A stretch of DNA of 64,000 bases from Cepaea nemoralis (GCA_014155875.1 JACEFZ010021371.1:72501-136500); one strand, 5' to 3'. Counted from the first letter of the stretch, positions 42,840 to 54,348 are shown. Translations and numbers: made by a program. The notes: generated by a model from the letters alone, not told the origin.

Positions 42840-43732
42840 GATCTTCATACAACTTGTAGAAAAACTAAGAAGTATAAACAGACTGACCCAAATGGATATA
42901 GACCCGGCAATGTTAATGGACTACGAGATAGGTCAGCAATTAAAAAAACAGGCACAATGAACATCTGCTGTTTTAATAGTAAAGCAGAAGAACTTATAGA
43001 AACAATGAAAGAGAGGAAAATTAGACTGATCAGAATAGCGGACACTAGAATAAAGTGGGAAGGATGCAAGGAGATCCACCACAGTTACATGTTTGCCTAT
43101 TCTGGAGTGGAACAGCAAGAAAGGGCAAGACATGGTTTGGGAATAGTCATTGAACCATGGCTAGCAAGAGGAATACTATAAATAAAATATATATCAGAAA
43201 GAATCATAACAGTGAGAATAAAAGAACATACAATTACAACATATGTACAAATATATGCACCATGTAATACAAACAAAAATGAGCAAGAATGCGAGGAATT
43301 CTGTGAAGACATCTATTACATGCTAAGTGAAATAGAGAAGTAGGACAACATCATAGTTATGGGAGACTTCAATGCAAGACTAGGACAAAACAGAGCGGGC
43401 ATATAAAAACATCTTGGAGCATTTGGAGACTAACATATTGAAAGAAATGATATTGAAAGTAGACTGATAGAGCTATGCAGCCAACATGACCTCTATATAA
43501 CAAACACATTCTATAAACACAAAGACTCACAAATAGGTGTAAATGGAATGATCTAGATACCAAAAGCCAAGTTGATTTTATATTAGCAAGAAATAACAGA
43601 AAGAGAAATATATTAGATGCAAGGGCAGTGCCCAACTTAGATATAAACACAGACCACAAAGCAGTTGTTGCCACAATAAGAACCAACAGAAGAAGAAAGC
43701 AAAGACCAGGAAAATACATGCCATGCGAATTA
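42840..43732 (+). pseudogene. LINE-G endonuclease region
   Basis: Reads MNICCFNSKAEELIETMKE (42957), IRIADTRIKWEG, ARHGLGIVIEPWL (stop), YVQIYAPCNTNKNEQE, IIVMGDFNARLGQNR (43350-43395), LYITNTFYKHKDS and TDHKAVVA-like text near 43650. The order fits the AP-like endonuclease of LINEs. Several stops. It ends at the SINE1 target CCATGCGAATTA (43721-43732). Confidence 0.8.
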
Positions 43733-43981
43733 AATAAATAAATGTTTTGCATATCCTTTACAGGACATCGCTGTCAACATCAGCATCTTTCAGCTGTATG
43801 TTGATTTCTTGGCAAGATTACACTCAGTAGTTTGCCATTGCTTTCTGAGCGGCCGGCACAGTTATCCCGCAAGTCACCAGCGGGGGTCGAACCGCTCCCA
43901 GCTCTCGCCCTGCTACGAGACTCTGCGTGATAAACGGGATTACGGAGAAAGTGTTGTAACCCCTCGGCCAGAGAGACCGGC
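43733..43981 (-). mobile_element. SINE1 copy with 12-bp TSD
   Basis: Flanked by CCATGCGAATTA (43721-43732 and 43982-43993). On the minus strand: GGCCGGTCTCTCTGGCCGAGGGGTTACAACACTTTCTCC head (class-II tRNA A box), GCGGTTCGACCCC B box, GCTCAGAAAGCAATGGCAAACTACTGAG body, CCTGTAAAGGATATGCAAAAC end and an (ATTT)n tail. The cleanest tRNA-like head among the SINE1 copies. Confidence 0.92.
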
Positions 43982-45830
43982 CCATGCGAATTAGTAAACT
44001 TAAAAAACCTCAAAGGCGAGGCAGTCAGGAAAAATTATGGAAAAAAAAACTAACTGAAATCTTTGTAAAATTACCTATAGAAAGAAAATCAGTTGAAGAA
44101 GAATGGAAGATGTTCAAATTAAGCAATTTAAATACTGCAAAAATAGCATGTGGAACCACGAAAAAACGCAAAACACAGATAAAGAAAATAACAAGTTGGT
44201 GGAACACAGAAGTAAAGAAATCTGTAAAAGACAAAAAGGAAAATTATAAAAAGTGGTTGAAGAGCAAACAGGAACATGATTACATAGAATATAGAATAGC
44301 GAGAAGACAAGTGAATAGAATAGTAAAGAAAGAAAAACAAACAAGACTGGGAAGAGTATGAAAAAACCCTAAATAAAAACTACAAGGAGGCAACTAGAAA
44401 CTTCTACAAAAAGATAAGTGCAATGAGAACCAGAGGAGAACCGTTTGACCCAACTGAAATAATTAACAGCAAAAATGGAGAACCAATAAGTGAACAAAAA
44501 CAAATCCTAATAAGATGGAAACATTACTTCTCAGTATCCCATCAGATGTCACAGGAATTCAAGAAACCACAGATGCCACCGAAGAAGTAGAACCAGACAT
44601 ACTGAAAGAAGAAATTATACAAGCCGTCATATTAATTCCATTGAACAAATCACCGGGGCAAGATGAAATACCAAATGAACTAAAGCAGCAAGAGAAGTAG
44701 GAACAGTAAGGCTACATAGACTATTCAACCATGTTTGGGTAGAACAACAGGCACCACGAGACTAGGGAAATACCATAATTATCCCAATTTGGAAAAACAA
44801 AGGCAGCAAAAGAGACTGCACACAATACAGAGGCATTTCCCTTTTGAGCAATACTTGGAAAATATTTTGCAAAATTCTGGAGAAAAGATTACAAACTACT
44901 ATAGAACTCCAGCTAAGCAAAACACAACTTAGATTTAGGAAAAACAAAGGGTGCACAGATGCTATTTTTGCTCTTAGGCAACTTATAGACAAATCAATTG
45001 AATTTAATGAAACACTCTATTTAGCCTTTGTCGACCAAGAAACATATGTAAAGAAGCCTATATAGACAACATATGTAAAGAAGCCAGCCAAACAAAGACC
45101 GCAAGAACACCGCATGATGAGAACACAGAAAAAGAACCATCTGCAAATTACACAATTAGAGAACTCCTGTTTGCGGACGATGAGCACTAATAGCAAAATC
45201 AGATGCTGAATTACAAGACCACATGAATAGTCTAAACGAAATGTGTAGCGAACATAACATGAAAATTAGCACAAGTAAAACAGAGGTAATGATTATAACT
45301 ACAGAAGAAAAAACAACAATAATTAACCTAAATGAACATTCCCTGAAACAAGTAAAGAGTTTCAAGTACCTAGGAAGTATAATATCATCAAATGGCAAAT
45401 CCGAAGACGAAATTGAAAATAAATGCAATAAGGCAAACAAACTCATTGGACAAATGGCACCAATACTAAAGAACAAATATGTATCAATAGCTACTAAGAA
45501 AGCACTTTACAACACAATCTTCCTACCAACTCTATGCTACCAATGCCAAACCTGGACAATGACAGAAAAAGAGAAAAGAAAAATCACAACAACAGGAAAT
45601 GGGATTCCTGAGAAGAATACTCAATGCATCAAGAAGAGATAAGATTAGAAATAAAAAATTCAGGACTAAAGTAGGGGTTATAGCAGTTCTAGATTTTATT
45701 AGAAGGCAGCAAGTCAAAAGGGTTAGCCATGCAATTAGGTTACCAACTAACTGTATACCACAACAAGCAATGATATACAGACCAGATGGAAGCAGAGGAA
45801 GAGGCTAACCATGTAAACGAAGGGAATAGC
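43982..45830 (+). pseudogene. LINE-G linker and RT, with internal deletion
   Basis: 43984-44360 is a Lys-rich linker (ISKLKKPQRRGSQEKLWKKKL). RT pieces: LIPLNKSPGQDEIPNEL (44628-44680), SNTWKIFCKILEKRLQ, LRFRKNKGCTDAIFALRQLID and motif A start LYLAFVD (45020-45040). ACATATGTAAAGAAGCC is then repeated (about 45043 and 45069) and sequence through motif B is missing. The frame resumes at IRELLFADDE (45160), MKISTSKTEVMIITTEEKT, VKSFKYLGSIISSNG and FLPTLCYQCQTWTMTEKEK (to 45560), with frameshifts to about 45830. Inactive. Confidence 0.82.
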
Positions 45831-46014
45831 TGAGTGCATGGGAATATTGATACATGAAGCCCATAAGCGGGCACTTTCCTGCTGTTTATGTTTCACCTCA
45901 ACACCGCAAGGTACAAGAGGACCATGAGGAGATGAGAGGAGTTTTGCACAGGCACCAATTAATGATTGTTTGTAATTTATTAGTAATCATTTTATTATTC
46001 TCCATGTTTCTGTG

Positions 46015-46954
46015 TGCTTTGAAGAAATGTAAAGAATCAGAAATAAATATTATAATGAATGATTTCAATGCAAAAGTGGGAAATCAAGGTGATGGATGCA
46101 GTGTAGGCAACCATGGTTTGGGAGAGCGAAACGAAAGAGGATACAGACTTGTAGAATGGGCAAAAGAACAAGAAATGGTTTTAGGAAACACCTGGTTTAA
46201 ACAACATCCTAGACAATTATGGACATGGAGGAGTCCTGACAGCAGGATTAAAAACCAGATAGACTACATCCTGATTAGCAGAAGGTTTTGAAATGTGATA
46301 ACAGTTGTAAAAACAGTTCCCAATGCAGACTGTTACAGTGATCACAGATTAATTTCAGGCACACTGAGAGTGAAGTTAAAGAAAGTCAAGTATACAACCG
46401 GAAGCACTAAATATGATTTGTGCAAATTGAAAACTGACAAAGAAATACAAGATAATTTCAACATAGAAGTAAAGAACAAATCTGATATATTGTCTAATCT
46501 AGAGATCCTATTTCAAGACGTGGATGATCAATGGAAAATGTTGAAGAATTCAATCAGTTTAGCTGCAGAAAAAACTATTCCAAAATTAAAGACAGTGGGT
46601 CGATAGACATGGATGGCTGAAGAAATTTTACAGCTAATGGAAACAAGAAGACAGAACAAAAATAATCCTGCCAAATATAAAGAAATTCACAGAGAAAAGT
46701 CAGAACATTATGTAAGGAGGCAAAAGAAGCATGGCTCGAAAAAAATTGCATAGAAATTGAAAAAAAAACACAACAGTAAAAATACCAAACTAATGCACCA
46801 AAGAATTCAGGAGCTTACTAATCAAAGAACACATACATCAGCAGGCTGTCTAAAGACAAAAGATGAGAAAATCATAATAGAAAAAGATCAGATTTTACAT
46901 GTATGGTCAGATTATGTGAAAAACCTTTATGATGATAACAGAGAAGAATAGTAT
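46015..46954 (+). pseudogene. RTE-A copy, endonuclease end and linker
   Basis: Supplies what the 26198-28051 protein lacks: ALKKCKESEINIIMNDFNAKVGNQ (G to N in the GDFN motif), GERNERGYRLVEWAKEQ, IKNQIDYILISRRF (stop), VPNADCYSDHRLISGTL (SDH) and FQDVDDQWKMLKNSI. 5' truncated at about 46015. Interrupted by LINE-K at 46955 (TSD AGTAT). Continues at 47767. Confidence 0.88.
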
Positions 46955-47766
46955 CATCATCATCATCAGCTTCCACTTCTGCCGTCAAGCGTCGTGGGGA
47001 GGAATAATTTGCGTTCCAGCGCCCGGTGGACGGCACTGGATAGTGTCATTCCGTGAGGTTGTACAATGTCTCTGATGTCGTCAATCCATTTTCTTCTTGG
47101 ACGTCCTCGTGGTCTCGTCGCAGATGATCTTTGATGTAAGGCCAGTGAGGGTAGTTGTTGATGTTGCATTCTAATGACATGGCCAAACCACTTGATCTTC
47201 TGTCTGTCAATAAATGTGGCACAAGGTGTTGATCCCACAGTCTGTCTGATAGTAGCATTTCTTACTCGGTCTCGGATTGTTAAGTTGGCAGCTCTCCTCA
47301 GGCATCTCATTTCGCAGGTGTTGATTTTGCGAAGGTGTAATTTGGATAAAGTCCAGGTTTGAGATTGGTAGCATAGGGTTGGTGTGAATATGCTGTTTAT
47401 TATCTGTCGTTTTGCGGACATGGGTATGTTTGGATGTTTCAGTAAGGGTGATAGTTGATATGTAAGTGCACTAGCTTTTTGACATCTGATTTCAATTTCT
47501 CTGTTCAATCTGCCATCTTCTGTGATCATACTTCCAAGGTATTTGAATTCTTTAACTTGTTTCAGAGGTGTGTTATTTATCTGTACATTTAGTGGGCCTG
47601 GCGATCTGCTAACTTGCATTACTTCGGTTTTGGCTGTGTTTATACTCATATTGTATCTGCTGCAGGTTGAACTCAGATTAGTAATATGATTTTGTAGTCT
47701 GCCCTCATCGCTGTAAAACAGGCACTGATCATCTGCAAATAGAAGTTCATTTATTCCCTGTGAGTC
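46955..47766 (-). pseudogene. LINE-K: 5'-truncated LINE, RT motif C to end, open frame
   Basis: Flanked by AGTAT (46950-46954 and 47767-47771), with a (GAT)n tail on the minus strand (ATCATCATCATC at 46953-46965). About 266 codons without a stop: INELLFADDQCLFYSDEG (motif C), NMSINTAKTEVMQVSRS, VKEFKYLGSMITEDG, IFTPTLCYQSQTWTLSKLHLRK, EMRCLRRAANLTIRDRVRN, IKWFGHVIRMQHQQLP and RPRGRPRRKWIDDIRD. Resembles LINE-G in motif style. The GC content of the 3' part is higher than that of its host RTE-A. Young but truncated. Confidence 0.88.
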
Positions 47767-49195
47767 AGTATGATATTCAAAATAATAATGAAGGACCATC
47801 AATTTTGAAGATTTAGGTTCAAAATACTCTTAACCATATGAAATCTGGCAAGGCCTCCGGTTCAGACAGCATCACAACAGAAATTATTAATGCTTTAGAA
47901 GAATATGGAATAGATAAAGTTACCAGACTCCTGAATGCCATATATGATACTGGAGATATACCTCATAAATTATGTAATTCTGTATTTATTGCAATCCCAA
48001 AGAAATCAGGAGCATTGGAATGTGATCAACATCGAACAATTAGTATAATGAGTCACATCACAAAGATTTTGCTAAGAATTATCATGCAAAGAGTTAGGAA
48101 GAAAATACAACCCGAAATAGGAGAAGAACAATGTGGATTTGTAGAAGGCAAGGGCACAGTAAATGCTGTGTACGTACTGAGAACAGTAATTGAACGTTCT
48201 ATAGAAGTAAACAAAGATCTACACCTCTGCTTTATTGGCTACATAAAGGCTTTTGATAAAGTGAGACATGTCAACATGATAAGGATGCTTGAAGATCTAC
48301 AAATTGATGGAAAAGACCTTAGACTTGTAAAACGCATATATTGGAAACAACAAGCTGCCAAAAGAATTGATAATGAAGTAGGTCAATATCAACCTATTAA
48401 GAGAGTGTGAGACAGGGATGTGTAATGTCTCCATATCTTTTTTTCCCTGTACAGTGAAAATATTTTCAGTAATATAGAAGATATGGAAGGAATCAACATT
48501 GGGGAACGATACATCAATAACATTAGATATGCAGATGATACATTCTTGATTGCAGACAATGAACAGGACCTGCAAAATTTAGTAGATGCAGTTGTTGCAC
48601 ACAGTGAACAACTATGGTTAGAATTGAATTGTAAGAAGACATAGATTATTTTTATGGCCGTCACTAGGAAGGAAGAAATACCACAATGTAATATACAAGC
48701 AAATGGGCATATTCTTAAACAAGTGAATCGGTACAGTTATCTTGGAACAGTCATAACATCTAATGGGAGATGCCTTGAAGAGATTAGAACAAGAATTGCC
48801 ATGGCAAAGGTAGCCTTTTGCGAGATGAAAAACATACTGACTAATAAAAAGATATCAATTGAAACGAGAAAAAGAGTGTTGAGGTGCTACATAGAAAAAC
48901 CAATGAACAAGTCTGTCAAGAAACAAATGAAGATCGTAAACTGATTAGAGACATTAGACGTAGACAGTCAAAATTTTTTGGGCATGTTATGAGAAGAAAT
49001 GAATTGGAGAACTTGGTGACAACTGGCAAGATCGAAGGGAGGAGACCAAAGGGAAGACGAAGAATTATTGCCTGGATGACTTGGCCATGTGGCATGGTCA
49101 AGACAGAAACACGGAGCTGATCCACGACTCTGGTGATCAAGAGTGAGATGGGAGAACATGACCGCCCACGCTTATCGGCATGGCACATGATGGAT
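47767..49195 (+). pseudogene. RTE-A copy, RT and C-terminus
   Basis: Continuous for 190 codons (47838-48407): MKSGKASGSDSITTEIINAL, FIAIPKKSGALECDQH, CGFVEGKGTVNAVYVLR and motif A as LCFIGYIKAFDKV, where the first catalytic D of CFIDYTKAFD is now G. A frameshift at motif B (48405), then IRYADDTFLIADN (48522), a stop at 48643, YSYLGTVITSNGRC and the end block FFGHVMRRNELENLVTTG (48978-49025). The segment encoding LLYGCETWTM...WFLRK is deleted near 48895. Ends at about 49195 with GGCACATGATGGATG. Confidence 0.88.
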
Positions 49196-49629
49196 GTTTC
49201 TGATTCATATAGTTGTACTGATTTAATGTAATAATTGAATATCCCATGTTCAGTAATAGGAAATTAATGAAAGCAACCTTTTACACACCTTAGCCACACT
49301 GAGCATGTGATGTTAGACTCATATTTTTATAGACCAATTGGAACTCGGTTGGCGATGTGGTCAGTATCATGCTGGTTGCCTTTCTAAGCTTAGTGCCAAG
49401 TTTCATTTCTTTAGATTTCCAGATATTTCCTAGTGCTATAGAAGATCATCTCGTGCACTGAATTCCAGTTCTAGCATGTGGTATTGTAAAAGAGAATGAT
49501 TTCTTCTGACTTTTGCTAGGTCATCTTTCTGTTTATTGTCTTTCATCCAGTGTTATCCATTTCTTAACTTCTTTAGTAGCTTCTGTATATCTTCCCTGGG
49601 CTCAATGTAATAATAACACTGGGTCGTGA
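49196..49629. other. Unassigned region with possible tRNA-like repeat
   Basis: No gene. GTTGGCGATGTGGTCAGTATCATGC (49350-49372) resembles 11797-11820; both may be heads of an old SINE. Confidence 0.35.
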
Positions 49630-50457
49630 GTGCAGAGAATGGGCAGCGGGCAGCACTGAGTTTGAAGTGCAACAGCTGATCCAGAGCAACACGCATCAAG
49701 GTGACATAGTCATCTACACCGATGGATCAGTGGTGAGAAACAGACGTAGTGGCTGGGGCTTTATTGCAAAGGCTAATGGGCGAGTCTTGAAAAAGGAGAG
49801 CCTGGCATATGAGACTACAACCTCCAGCATGAGAATGGAGGTGGAGGCAGTAACAGCGGCGTTCCGGTGGCTAGAGGAGACTACTGCAACACACGTTGTG
49901 TTCATTACAGATTCAAAGAATATCCTTAGCAAGGTAGAGAAAGGAATGTTTCGTGTGGAATGGCTCTCGTCGCTTTAGAGGTCACAGATTGTGAGAATTG
50001 TATGGATATTTTGCCCTGGCCATGCGGGTGTACGGGGGAATGAACAGGCTGATAGGCTAGCAGGGACTGCACCTCTTGGTGGTATCTTGCCTATGGACAA
50101 GGGGGAGGTGGTCGTGTGCTTGTGGGACCAGGTGGAGAAGGCGGAGGAACAGATTAAGAACCCATATGTGGAAAGAATGAGATTGCGGGGGATCAGCAGG
50201 GGTTCTGGAAGAATCTCAACACTGAGAGGGAAGACCATGAGAACATTTAATCAGAAAGTGGTGGGAACGATTAGTAGTAAGACTCTTCGCTGGCTGTTGA
50301 ACAAGGGGACTGAGCACATATGGGAATGTTCTGAGTGCAGTTATGTCGGTTCTTGACTCATCTCAACTTAACTCATTCCCTGGGCTCTGGCTTTAAATAT
50401 TCTGGTCTTGCTATTATTTAAATATGTTCTTTGTTGCTTTTCCTTTCTTCTGTTTGT
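49630..50457 (+). pseudogene. LINE-RH RNase H and C-terminal region
   Basis: 49667-49975 encodes an RNase H domain: IVIYTDGSVVRNRRSGWGF (D), RMEVEAVTAAFRWLEE (E), VVFITDSKNILSKVEKGMF (D). After a stop (49976), 49991-50353 gives RIVWIFCPGHAGVRGNEQADRLAGTA (H, N, D) and the C-terminal TLRWLLNKGTEHIWECSECSYVGS. One in-frame stop and lack of the RT and endonuclease make it a 5'-truncated remnant. Its C-terminus matches the fragment at 5057-5270, tying both to one family. It ends near 50457, at the target of the piggyBac-like element. Confidence 0.85.
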
Positions 50458-50461
50458 TTAA

Positions 50462-50970
50462 CCCTACCAGACCTGAGGCCCTAACCCTAACTGTCCCCTG
50501 TACCTGGGCTCCTGAGCATTAAAGAGAAAAAACCAACATGATGTAGAAAAATGTTAGTTACATGCAAACAAGTGGTTAGAATAAGATGTAACTTGGAGAC
50601 ATTGTAGAAAATAGGTCTACCTTTCATCTAGCGCTGATATTCCCCTTTGTGTGCCAATCCAGTCTGAATATACCAAAGTATCGATCACCTGTTGGACTGT
50701 GAAAAGCCTAGACCTACTTCTTGTTGAAGTGCTTGGCTCATCAATCGCTCATTTCATTGTGAATTTTCATAAATTTTTCTCGTTAATCCACACAAAGTCA
50801 ATTCAAAGCCATTTGCAATGGCTAAACATGAGTTTTGACCATGATTGGTTGGTTATTTTTAGTTTGTGATGCATATTTATCACGAAATAGGCAAAATGCT
50901 GAAAATTAGGGACAGCGGTATAGCGGCAGATTCGGAAATTTCCGAAAATCGGTACAGCGGTCTGGTAGGG
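50462..50970. mobile_element. piggyBac-like MITE with TTAA target duplication
   Basis: 509 bp. Begins CCCTACCAGACC and ends GGTCTGGTAGGG, perfect 12-bp inverted ends, with TTAA on both sides (50458-50461 and 50971-50974). CCC...GGG ends and TTAA duplication are the signature of piggyBac elements. The interior (about 480 bp) has no transposase. Inserted just behind LINE-RH. Confidence 0.85.
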
Positions 50971-51124
50971 TTAAGGGTTTCTGGCATTATCCATACTTTA
51001 CGTTTTTGTTCTCTTTTGCCAAGGACTTCTATACATGATTCGCTTCAAATATGTTTAGCCTGCTGCCAGCAGTCTTCCATACTCACTTTATCAATTAGCT
51101 GTTGCAGGGCCTGGTACTTATTAG

Positions 51125-51649
51125 AGACTCATCATCATCATCAAGTGCCTTTGCCAGCTGGTGTTCTAGATCCACTCTGATGATGATATCCCTCCTTGCC
51201 ACCATATCAATCCATCCGGCATCATTTCTCTTGGTTTGCCTCTTCCTCTCTTCCTCTCTATCTTTCCAGTTGTCATGATATTCTCCAATGCCTCTCTTCT
51301 CATCACATGATGAAACAAAGCTGTTTGTCTCTTTCTTATTGTTGTATATAATGTTCTAGTTTCACTAGCCTCTTTCTGGCATTCGTTGTTAGTTACTTTG
51401 GCAGTCCAAGGAATTCACATTTGTCTCAAGAACCACATCTCTATTGCTTCCAGTCTCTTCCTAATTTGTTCATTTACATTCCAAGATTCACTACAATACA
51501 GAAAAACAGGTTTTATATAGCACTTCAGCACTCTCTTTATTACATTCAATGATAGTGACTGATTGTATAAGATAATCTTCATTTTTTGCTTGCCCTATTC
51601 TGCTCTTAATCTCTGTTGTGCATCTTCCATCTGATGTTATAAATACCCT
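51125..51649 (-). pseudogene. RTE-C 3' end fragment
   Basis: Minus-strand C-terminal LINE sequence closely parallel to 1-620: CATCATCATCATCAAGTGCC tail junction (51130-51150), TCTTTCCAGTTGTCATGATATTCTCCAA, TGTTTGTCTCTTTCTTATTG. No open frame. Interrupted by SINE1 at 51650. Confidence 0.85.
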
Positions 51650-51894
51650 TCTTTTTTTTTGCATATCCCTTACAGGACGTTGCAGTCAACATCAGCATTT
51701 TTCAGCTGCTGTTGATGTACTAGGCAAGATTACGCTCAGTAGTTTGCCATTGCTTTTTGAGCGACTGGCTAACATACCCCATAAGTTACAGATGCGGCTA
51801 GAACCGCCACTGATTCTCACGCACATCACGTTACTTATGAGAATATACGGGATTATGGAGATAGTCACTAGCTCCCTAGGCCAGGGAGGCCGGC
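51650..51894 (-). mobile_element. SINE1 copy with 11-bp TSD
   Basis: Flanked by ATAAATACCCT (51639-51649 and 51895-51905). Minus strand: GGCCTCCCTGGCCTAGGGAGCTAGTGAC head, body with GCTCAAAAAGCAATGGCAAACTACTGAG, end CCTGTAAGGGATATGCAAAAAAAA. Confidence 0.92.
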
Positions 51895-52060
51895 ATAAAT
51901 ACCCTAAGTATTTAAAATTATCCACTTGGTTAAGAATTTTCCCTTCTATTTCTATTTCACATTTTGGTGTCACCTTTTTATTAGTGACTGTGACTATAAA
52001 TTGTTCCTTAGTTTCTTGATTTCTGAGATATTGATTTCTATAACGAAGACACAAACCATT
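51895..52060 (-). pseudogene. RTE-C continuation
   Basis: Continues the fragment beyond the SINE (compare 560-660: ATTTAAAACTATCCACTTGG). Coding phase not preserved. The upstream parts of the element are absent, so it is 5' truncated at about 52060. Confidence 0.75.
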
Positions 52061-52246
52061 AAATTGTACCATTTATTGCCTGGCATATTTCACTGCATCT
52101 CGTCAGGTACATACTGCAGAAGTCACACAACATAGAGTAAAATAACTAGATACATCTTTCAAGCTGAAATATACAAGTTGTGTGGCTTCTGCAAAAGAAA
52201 AAGCAGCGACTGCAGCAGGATATAACAATACGAACTGGAAACAATT

Positions 52247-52250
<4 letters not shown>
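52061..52250. other. Unassigned; includes a repeat shared inverted with 22690
   Basis: CCTGGCATATTTCACTGCATCTCGTCAGG (52080-52108) appears reverse-complemented with small changes at about 22700-22735. Element type unknown. Confidence 0.4.

Positions 52251-52316
<66 letters not shown>
52251..52316. repeat. (TA)n microsatellite
   Basis: 33 TA units directly before the Tigger left end, where TA would be the target dinucleotide. Open frames through it (YIYIYI) are artefacts. Confidence 0.95.
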
Positions 52317-52322
<6 letters not shown>

Positions 52323-52398
52323 GTATTGATCGACTTACAACTATGCAACTTACGACCATTCGACTTTACGACCACAAACGACTCCACTCATCCAGCCT

Positions 52399-53115
52399 AT
52401 GGACCAAGGTTTGATTGCGACCGTAAAGACCCACTATCTCCGAACCACCTTCGTTCAAGCAATATCTGCAATAGATGCTGACACAGAACTAACATTGCGA
52501 GATTTTTGGAAACACTATAACATTTTAATGTGTATCAAGAATATCACTACCGCCTGGGAGGCTGTGACGACAAAGTGCATGAATGGCATCTGGAAAAATT
52601 GTGTTAAGTGCTATGTTAATGATTTTCATGGATTTGACAGTGAACATGAACTTGAAACGATTTGGGAAAAAATAGTAAAACTCACCAAAGACCTTTCTTT
52701 GGAGTGTGAAATTGAAGATGTCGAAGAGTTGCTAGACAAAGAATCCGGAGAACTTACAAATGAAGAGTTAATCGAACTGGAAGAAGAAAGAGTGGCGGAA
52801 GAAGAAAGAAGAGAAGCCAATAAAGAAGAGGATGAGCCAGAAAGAAAGTTCACCACTAAGGGATTATCAGAAGGTTTATCTTTACTGAATAAACTTCTTA
52901 TACATTTCGAAGCAATGGACCCAAACATCGAACGATTTTCAAGGATTGAACGGATGGCGCACAATGTGTTTCGTCCGTATCGTGAAATTTATGATGAAAA
53001 AAAGAAACATACAATTCAGACAAAGCTCACCATGAAAAAACCAACTCCGATACCCCCAACTGCTGCCTTAGATGACGACATTAATGATCTGCAGCCAAGC
53101 ACCAGTAACCAATGA
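52399..53115 (+). pseudogene. Tigger transposase C-terminal third (TIGD1-like), open frame
   Basis: 238 codons. MDQGLIATVKTHYLRTTF keeps the third catalytic D of the pogo DDE core (QPMDQG). Then TLRDFWKHYNILMCIKNI, CMNGIWKNCVKCYVNDFHGF, an acidic coiled segment (ELTNEELIELEEERVAEEERRE, residues about 110-135) and IERMAHNVFRPYREIYDEKKK. This is the C-terminal layout of Tigger/TIGD1 proteins. The first two catalytic Asp and the CENP-B-like DNA-binding domain are missing, so no transposition by itself. The first Met is internal to the ancestral protein. Its surprising openness points to a recent deletion copy or selection; the former is simpler. Confidence 0.82.
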
Positions 53116-53439
53116 AATGTTTCGTACATGTTTATATATTTTGATGTTAATGACAATTTGATGTGTTTTGCAATTGGGAAAATGTTTCCTATAGTATTTT
53201 CCACACTTGTATTTTGTATGTTTTGCAAATATTAAACCAGATGTACATGTACAGTTAATGCAGTGTTTTTCTTAAACCTAACGATGTAAAAATAAGAAAC
53301 AAAATGGTGTACAGATGATACAAATGGCACAAAATGAACATCGAAAATTATGATTTATAACAATAATAAAAGAAATTTATGATATAATTTAACTTAAATA
53401 TTATTATAATATCACTTCACATTACTGTACATATAGTGT
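53116..53439 (+). other. Tigger 3' UTR
   Basis: AT-rich, with AATAATAAAAG and ATTAAACC motifs; nothing else recognised. Confidence 0.5.
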
Positions 53440-53499
53440 ACTCGACTTACGACCAAATCGTGTTACGACCGGTCTGTCGGAACCGATCGTGATATATGT

Positions 53500-54190
53500 G
53501 ATGCTTGTCAGCAGGATATAAATTATGCTTGTCAGCAGGATATAAATGATGCTTGTCAGCAGGATATAAATGATGCTTGTCAGCAGGATATAAATGATGC
53601 TTGTCAGCAGGATATAAATGATGCTTGTCAGCAGGATATAAATGATGCTTGTCAGCAGGATATAAATGATTCTTGTCAGCAGGATATAAATGATGCTTGT
53701 CAGCAGGATATAAATGATGCTTGTCAGCAGGATATAAATGATGCTTGTCAGCAGGATATAAATGATGCTTGTCAGCAGGATATAAATGATGCTTGTCAGC
53801 AGGATATAAATGATGCTTGTCAGCAGGATATAAATGATGCTTGTCAGCGGGATATAAATGATGCTTGTCAGCGGGATATAAATGATGCTTGTCAGCGGGA
53901 TATAAATGATGCTTGTCAGCGGGATATAAATGATGCTTGTCAGCGGGATATAAATGATGCTTGTCAGTGGGATATAAATGATGCTTGTCAGTGGGATATA
54001 AATGATGCTTGTCAGCGGGATATAAATGATTCTTGTCAGCAGGATATAAATGATGCTTGTCGGCAGGATATAAATGATGCTTGTTGGCAGGATATAAATG
54101 ATGCTTGTCGGCAGGATATAAATTATGTTTGTCTGCAGGATATAAATGATGCTTGTCAGCAGGATATAAATGATGCTTGTCAGCGGGATA
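53500..54190. repeat. 24-bp minisatellite, about 29 copies
   Basis: Unit GATGCTTGTCAGCAGGATATAAAT. Variants occur in blocks: GCGGG for GCAGG at 53848-54020, GTGGG at 53966-53992, CGGCAGG at 54060-54115. Because 24 is a multiple of 3, the minus strand is open across the array (8-residue repeat IIYILLTS), which is not taken as a gene. The array starts inside the Tigger right terminus. Confidence 0.95.
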
Positions 54191-54348
54191 TTGCGATCCA
54201 CCCCAGGTGCCAATTTCTAGGCTATTTTATGTTCAGCCACCATTGCTTTCTGAACAAGAGATCAGTGTATAAGTCCATATTAATGCCAGTGTAGGGACTG
54301 AACTGCTCACCTCTTCATCCGTGCACTAGAAGTTTAAGAGCGAACACT

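Larger units (their letters stand above)
52318..53485 (+). mobile_element. Tigger-type (pogo) transposon, internally deleted, right end lost
   Basis: Left end CAGGTATTGATCGACTTAC, then ACTTACGACCATTCGACTTTACGACC, the GACTTACGAC-style subterminal repeat of Tiggers. It jumps at about 52375 straight to the C-terminal transposase codons (PLIQPMDQG), so the DNA-binding and most of the DDE domain are deleted. The right subterminal CTCGACTTACGACC...GTTACGACCGG (53440-53485) is present, but the terminal inverted repeat is replaced by the 24-bp minisatellite from about 53500. Confidence 0.85.

Noticed and set aside
50476..50492. GGCCCTAACCCTAACTG, a telomere-like stretch
   Set aside because: Only two TAACCC-like units, and it lies inside the piggyBac-like MITE end.
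52182..52481. Open frames through (TA)n at 52251 and at 58422
   Set aside because: YIYIYI runs from a microsatellite, not genes.
53422..54213. 263-codon minus-strand open frame of IIYILLTS repeats
   Set aside because: Created by a 24-bp minisatellite whose period is a multiple of three; no splice, promoter or family support.
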